A stretch of DNA of 64,000 nucleotides, from positions 1,314,113 through 1,378,112 of the forward strand of contig NC_045449.1 in the NCBI RefSeq assembly GCF_002776525.5. Reading direction: 5' to 3'. A program made the translations under genes and the position numbers. Positions 59,076 to 64,000 of this stretch are shown here, one piece after another. The stretch comes from Piliocolobus tephrosceles. Taxonomy: Eukaryota > Chordata > Mammalia > Primates > Cercopithecidae. The notes under the pieces are model-generated. The model saw nothing but the letters and a program-made list of their open reading frames with translations. It ran no database searches and was not told where the DNA came from. Position 1 is the stretch's first letter. Each line of letters begins with the position of its first letter.

Positions 59076-59359
59076 GTCGCTTCGCGGCTCGGTGGCTGCC
59101 CGCGGCCCGCCCGGCCTCCCGCCCGCTGCCCGCCGGCCGCTCTCCCCGTGGCCCGGCCCGGCCCGGCTGCCTGTGCGCCTTCGTCGTGGTCTGCTCCGTC
59201 CCCGCCGCCCTCGCCGCGGTCGCCGCGCCGGCTCCTGCCGCCCCGGCCTCGTCGCCTCTCCCGCCGCTGCCGACGCCGCCCGGAGCTCCGGTTCCGCAGC
59301 GCCGCGCGGGGGCGGGGCGTCTCTGCGGCAACCAGAGCGTCACACGCCGCGGTGCGCGC

Positions 59360-59371
59360 TGACGTCACGTG
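59360..59371. promoter_or_regulatory. PITPNA: Overlapping CRE and E-box
   Basis: TGACGTCACGTG contains a full palindromic CRE (TGACGTCA, 59360-59367) sharing two bases with a CACGTG E-box (59366-59371), abutting a GC box. CREB/ATF and USF/MYC-type factors bind such sites. Occupancy here is inference. Confidence 0.65.
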
Positions 59372-59402
59372 GGGCGGAGTCTTCCCGGGACCGCCCTCCC
59401 GT

Positions 59403-59412
59403 CCTTAAATGG
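59403..59412. promoter_or_regulatory. PITPNA: CArG box (possible SRF site)
   Basis: CCTTAAATGG fits CC(A/T)6GG on both strands, 31 bp upstream of the CRE/E-box with respect to PITPNA. It is the only A/T-rich patch in the island, so it could instead act as a weak TATA-like element. Confidence 0.5.
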
Positions 59413-59606
59413 GCCGCGGCGCCGGCGTCGGTTCCGAGGTGGGGCCCCTTGGCGAGGGCCAGACCCGGCAGGAGGCGGAGCAGACTCCGGGGTGTCCGTC
59501 AGCGCCCTCGGTGTGAACCGCCACGGATGCACGCTGGTGCTGGCTAAGGAGCCTCCCCGGTTGAGGGAATTGAGACTCAGGAAAAGGTTGTGTCAAAAAA
59601 TATTAA

Positions 59607-59905
59607 TAGCGCGCGCGGTGGCTGACGCCTGTAATCCCAGCAGTTTGGGAGGCTGGGGCAGGTGGATCACCTGGGTCAGGAGCTCGAGACCAGCCTGACC
59701 AACATGGTGAAACCCCGTCTGTACTAAAAGCACAAAAATTAGCCGGGCGTAGTGTTGGGCGCCTGTAATCCCAGCTACTCGGGAGGCTGAAGCAGGAGAA
59801 TGGCGTGAACCCAGACGGCAGAGCTTACAGTGAGCTGAGATCGCGCCACTGCACTCCAGCCTGGGCGACAGAGCGAGACTCTGTCCCAGAAAAAAAAAAA
59901 CAAAA
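59607..59905 (+). repeat. Alu
   Basis: Full-length, starting GCGCGCGCGGTGGCTGACGC, just upstream of the PITPNA CpG island. Confidence 0.92.
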
Positions 59906-60194
59906 ACAAATGCATAATGCCATTGTCATACTTAACAAAATTAATAATGCTTTCCTGATGCTGTCTCATCCCCAGTTCATATGCTAATTTCCCTGCTAAT
60001 CTAAAAAAATGCTATAGTTTCCTTTAGAGAAGTTCAGTATCCAGGCAAGGTCCATGTATTTTATTTTTCATATTTTATTTTGAGTTATGTTTTTTCCACC
60101 TTTTCCAATAGCAAGTTTGCTGCAGGTGTCCATGGGGGTTAGAGGCAGGGATCACACCACTGTCCAGCGGTGCCCCGCTGTGAACCAACAGTCC

Positions 60195-60400
60195 GGCCCA
60201 GGAGACAGACTCCCACTGTCCTGGAGTCCCAGGCCTCCACTTCCTACCTCTGTGACCTTATGCAAGTGACTTCATCTCTCTGTGTCTCACCGTCTTCACT
60301 TGGGAAACAGGGAACATGCCAGTACCCGTGTCATGGGGCTGCTGAGCCTCCTTGGATGAGGCAATGGAAATAAAGCAGCTTTGTGCAGTGAGTGGCATAT
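60195..60400 (+). repeat. MIR
   Basis: CCTCTGTGACCTTATGCAAG and TGTGTCTCACCGTCTTCACT match MIR order. Confidence 0.7.

Positions 60401-60404
<4 letters not shown>

Positions 60405-60449
<45 letters not shown>
60405..60449. repeat. (TTA)n microsatellite
   Basis: 15 uninterrupted TTA units. Confidence 0.98.
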
Positions 60450-60450
<1 letters not shown>

Positions 60451-60507
60451 GAAAAGGGTATTGTGAACAAGGAGGGATGGACACTCCTGCCCCTCAAAAC
60501 TACCTCT

Positions 60508-60818
60508 AGGCTGGTCATGGTACCGCACACCTGTAATCCCAGCACTTTGGGAGGCCGAGGTGGGGGGATCACCTGAGGTCAGGAGTTCGAGACCAGCCTG
60601 GCCAACATGGAGAAACCCCGTGTCTATTAAAAATACACAAATTAGCCAGGCATGGTGTTGTGCGCCGGTAGTCCCAGCTCCTCGGGAGGCTGAGGCAGGA
60701 GAATCCTTTGATCCTGGGATGCAGAGGTTGCAGTGAGCCGAGATCCCACTACCGCACTCCAGCCTGGGGGATAGAGTAAGACTCTGTCTCAAAAAAAAAA
60801 AAAAAACAAAACAAAAAA
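60508..60818 (+). repeat. Alu
   Basis: Full-length, diverged at its start (TCATGGTACCGCACACC). Confidence 0.92.
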
Positions 60819-60885
60819 ACCTACTTCTGCGTTTCTCCACGCTCCAGGCTTAACAGAGGATAGAAACAAGCAGCTTTCCAGTGCC

Positions 60886-61147
60886 ATGGATCTCTCTGTC
60901 TCTCTCTGTCTCTCTCTGTCTCTGCCTCACTCCCTCTTTCTGTCCTCTCTCTGTCTGTCAAGCTCCCTCTCTCTTCCTGTCTCTCCTGTCCCTTTTGTAT
61001 CTGTCTGTCTCCCGCTTGTGTCTCTCTGTCTGTCCCAGGCTGTCTCTCTCTGGACCTCTGTCTCCCTGTCTCATTCTCTCTCTGTTCTCTGTCCCTCCCT
61101 CCACACCTCTGTCTCCCTTTTTTGTTTTTGTTTTTGTTTTTGTTTTT
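60886..61147. repeat. CT-rich simple sequence and (TTTTTG)n
   Basis: TCTCTG/TGTCTC-rich tract of about 225 bp, then five TTTTTG units (61118-61147). Similar TGTCTC patches recur at 61732-61860 and 62330-62400 between the following Alus, so they seem to be one tract split by insertions. Confidence 0.8.
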
Positions 61148-61731
61148 GAGACTGAGTCTCGCTCTGTCTCCCGGGCTGGAGTGCAGTGGCGCGATCTCGG
61201 CTCACTGCAAGCTCCGCCTCCCGGGTTCACGCCATTCTCCTGCCTCAGCCTCCGGAGTAGCTGGGACTACAGGCGCCCGCCACCTCGCCCGGCTAATTTT
61301 TTGTATTTTTAGTAGAGACGGGGTTTCACCGTGGTCTCGATCTCCTGACCTTGTGATCCGCCCGCCTCGGCCTCCCAAAGTGCTGGGATTACAGGCGTGA
61401 GCCACCGCGCCCGGCCTTTTTTTTTTTTTTTGAGACGGAGTCTCGCTCTGTCGCCCAGGCTGGAGTGCAGTGGCCAGATCTCAGCTCACTACAAGCTCCG
61501 CCTCCCGGGTTTATGCCATTCTCCTGCCTCAGCCTCCCGAGTAGCTGGGACTACAGACGCCCGCCACCTCGCCCGGCTAGTTTTTTTTTATGTATTTTAT
61601 TTTATTTTTTTTTAGTAGAGACGGGGTTTCACCGTGTTAGCCAGGATAGTCTCGATCTGCTGACCTCGTGATCCATCCGTCTCGGCCTCCTAAAGTGCTG
61701 GGATTACAGGCTTAAGCCACCGTGCCCGGCC
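61148..61731 (-). repeat. Two minus-strand AluYs
   Basis: 61148-61416 lacks about 20 bp near TTTCACCGTGGTCTCGATC. 61417-61731 has an expanded T-rich middle and GGCTTAAGCC. Confidence 0.92.
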
Positions 61732-61868
61732 TCTGTCTCCCTTTAAGACTGCTGTCTCACCTCTGTGGGCTCTTTGCACTTCTGCCTCGCTTTACCTCCC
61801 TTCCTGTCTCTCCTCTTTGGGCCTTTCCCTCCCCGTCTCTCCCACTTCCTGTGGTCTCAGTCTTTGTT

Positions 61869-62293
61869 TTTCTCTTTTTTTGAGACAGAGTCTCGCTCTG
61901 TTGCCCATGCTGGAGTGCAGTGGTGCGATCTCAGCTCAACGCAACCTTCATCTCCCAGGGTTCAAGTGATTCTCTTGCCTCAGCCTCCCAAGTAGCTGGG
62001 ATTACAGGCACCCACCACTACGCCCAGCTAATTTTTGCATTTTTTGTAGCGATGGGGTTTCACCATGTTAGCCAAGATGGTCTCAATCTCCTGACCTTGT
62101 GATCCTCCCGCCTCGGCCTCCCAAAGTGCTGGGATTACAGGCATGAGCCACTGTGCCTGGCCAATGTTTTTTTTTTGTAGAGACAACGTCTCATCATGTT
62201 GCCCAGGCTGGTTTCAACCTCCTGGGTCCAAACGATCCTCCTGGCTTGGCCTCCCAAATTGCTGGGATTATAGATGTGAGCCACAAGGCCCTG
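61869..62293 (-). repeat. Alu and Alu fragment
   Basis: Full copy 61869-62162 and 5'-end fragment 62165-62293. Confidence 0.9.
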
Positions 62294-62410
62294 TATTTCC
62301 TCTTATCTTTGCAGCTATCTCCTTTCCCCTGTGTCTGCTGTCTGTGTTCTGTTGCAGTCTGTTTCTCTCTCTCCTCCTCTCTCTCACTCCTACGTCTTTG
62401 TTGTTTTCTT

Positions 62411-63021
62411 GTTTTTTTTTTTGTTTTTTTTTTTTTTTGAGACGGAGTCTTGCTCTGCCGCCCAGGTTGGAGTGCAGTGGCTGGATCTCAGCTCACTGCA
62501 AGCTCCGCCTCCCGGGTTTACGCCATTCTCCTGCCTCAGCCTCCCCAGTAGCTGGGACTACAGGCGCCCGCCTCGTCACCCGGCTAGTTTTTTGTATTTT
62601 TTAGTAGAGACGGGGTTTCACCGTATTAGCCAGGATGGTCTCAATCTCCTGACCTCGTGATCCGCCCGTCTCGGCCTCCCAAAGTGCTGGGATTACAGGC
62701 TTGAGCCACCGCGCCCGGCCTGTTTTCTTGTTTTTTGATACGGAGTTTCACTCTTGTTCCCCAGGCTGGAGTGCAATGGTGCGATATCGGCTCACTGCAA
62801 ATTCTGCCTTCCAGGTTCAAGCGATTCTCCTGCCTCAGCCTCCCAAGTAACTGGGATTACAAGCACCTGCCACCACGCCTGGATAATTTTTGTGTATTTT
62901 TAGTAGAGATGGGATTTCACCATGTTGGCCAGGCTGGCCTCTAACTCCTGGACTGCAGTGATCTGCCCACTTCAGCCTCCCAAACTGCTGGGATTACAGG
63001 CATGAGCCAACACGCCCGGCC
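62411..63021 (-). repeat. AluY and Alu
   Basis: 62411-62720 (young, TGTTTTCTTG target copies) and 62733-63021. Confidence 0.92.
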
Positions 63022-63261
63022 TCTCTTTCATCTTTGTGTCTGTGGATCCCACGGTTCCAGTCCCCAGCGTGGTTTCTCCTGGCTGGTTGGCCCTTGTTAC
63101 TGCGTCGGTTATTGCCAGCCCTGTAACCCATCTCTGGGTGTCTTGGGGAGACTGTATTTCACTGTTTCCATCTTCTGTTCTGCTCTTCTCCCAGCCTCTG
63201 TCTTAGTCTACTTTAGCCTCTTTTCTGTTTATTTCTGTCTCTATCTCTCTCTCTTGTTAAA

Positions 63262-63350
63262 CTTCATCCCCCAAATATTTATTGAGCAGCTATTCCATGC
63301 CAGGCACGATTCTAGGCACTGGGGGTAGAGTGGGGACCAAGACAGAGCAT
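63262..63350 (+). repeat. Old interspersed repeat (L2/MIR age)
   Basis: ATATTTATTGAGCAGCTATT and GCCAGGCACGATTCTAGGCA are typical of an ancient repeat. Confidence 0.55.
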
Positions 63351-63454
63351 ACGCCAGCCTTCGAAAAATGTTTTTTTCTAGTGGAGGGACAGACAGCAGG
63401 CAAAACAGAGAAGCACGTGACCCTGGCTGCCCGGCTCATCCCATGGGGCAGGGA

Positions 63455-63970
63455 AGTGTTGGCCAGGCCAATATGGACGACATAGGGAGACCACATCTCT
63501 ACAAAAAAACATTTTTTTAAATTAGCCGGGTGTGGCCAGGCACAGTGGCTCACACCTGTAATCCCAGCACTTTGGGAGGCCAACGCAGGCAGATCACGAG
63601 GTCAGGAAATCGAGACCATCCTGGCTAACACAGTGAAACCCCATCTCTACTACAAATACAAAAAAATTAGCCGGGCATGGTGGCAGGCACCTGTAATCCC
63701 AGCTACTCAGGAGGCTGAGGGCAGGAGAACACTGTGAACCCAGGAGGCAGAGCTTGCAGTGAGTCGAGATCGCACCACTGCACTCCAGCCTGGGCGACAG
63801 AAAAAAAATTAGCCAGGCGTGGTGGCGTGCACCTGTAGTCCCAGCTACTCAGGAGGCTGAGGTGGGAGGGTCATCTGAGCCTGGGAGTTCTAGGTAGGGT
63901 AAGCTATGATCATGCCACTGCACCCCAGACTGAGCGACAGAGTGAGACTCTGACTCAAAAAAAAAAAAAA
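63455..63970 (+). repeat. Alu nested in an older Alu
   Basis: Outer pieces 63455-63533 and about 63806-63970. The inner Alu at 63534-63805 has an AAATTAGCCGGGTGTGG / AAATTAGCCAGGCGTGG pair at its borders. Confidence 0.88.
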
Positions 63971-63973
63971 ACA

Positions 63974-64000
63974 GGCCGGGCGCGGTGGCTCAAGCCTGTA
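63974..64000 (+). repeat. Alu start, cut by window edge
   Basis: Begins GGCCGGGCGCGGTGGCTCAA at the edge. Confidence 0.95.

Larger units (their letters stand above)
59531..64000. other. Intergenic DNA upstream of PITPNA
   Basis: The content is Alus, MIR (60195-60400), (TTA)n, CT-rich simple sequence, and unique pieces at 59910-60190 and 63022-63260. No exon of the next gene (SLC43A2 in human) is seen. Confidence 0.75.

Noticed and set aside
60405..60449. Poly-Asn/poly-Ile coding potential
   Set aside because: It is the (TTA)n microsatellite read in different frames.

Overview
This is primate genomic DNA, and nearly every strand-specific gene signal is on the minus strand. Two protein-coding genes are present: INPP5K (inositol polyphosphate 5-phosphatase K, also called SKIP) and PITPNA (phosphatidylinositol transfer protein alpha). 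Their order and orientation match human 17p13.3 (MYO1C-INPP5K-PITPNA-SLC43A2). Old World monkey origin is suggested by many young AluY copies with the CTTGAGCC and GGCTAGTTTTTTG variants, which I associate with cercopithecid AluY lineages. That species call is inference. Five runs of N (three of 100, two of 10) show a draft assembly.

Layout in window coordinates. Positions 1-7159 are INPP5K intron 7, running off the left edge and packed with Alu. Positions 7160-16613 hold INPP5K coding exons 7 to 1, which encode about the first 258 residues, most of the 5-phosphatase domain. Exons 8 onward (the PAWTDR motif and the SKICH domain) are not visible. Positions 16330-17270 are the INPP5K CpG-island promoter. 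Positions 17388-17807 are an inverted Alu pair in the short gap between the genes. Positions about 18085-20653 are the PITPNA 3'UTR terminal exon, with no Alu inside. Positions 21702-59075 hold the whole PITPNA coding sequence in 11 exons whose lengths sum to 813 nt (270 codons plus stop). One of these is an 8-nt microexon. Positions 58430-59530 are the PITPNA CpG-island promoter. Positions 59600-64000 are upstream intergenic DNA made mostly of Alus and simple repeats.

Both genes act in phosphoinositide metabolism. PITPNA carries phosphatidylinositol and phosphatidylcholine between membranes and so supplies PI for phosphoinositide synthesis. INPP5K removes the 5-phosphate from PI(4,5)P2 and PI(3,4,5)P3. 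They lie in tandem on one strand, with about 1.5 kb between the PITPNA poly(A) site and the INPP5K start codon.

The rest is introns with dense SINEs (roughly 70 Alu pieces plus old MIR), some L1/L2-age remnants, microsatellites and several minisatellites. I found no bacterial, viral or other novel gene system. The most interesting signals are the obligatory 8-nt microexon, three intronic minisatellites (two containing assembly gaps), a fold-back inverted duplication inside an Alu, a MIR cut into four pieces by later Alus, a tRNA-Ile(UAU)-like fragment, and an overlapping CRE/E-box with a CArG box at the PITPNA promoter.
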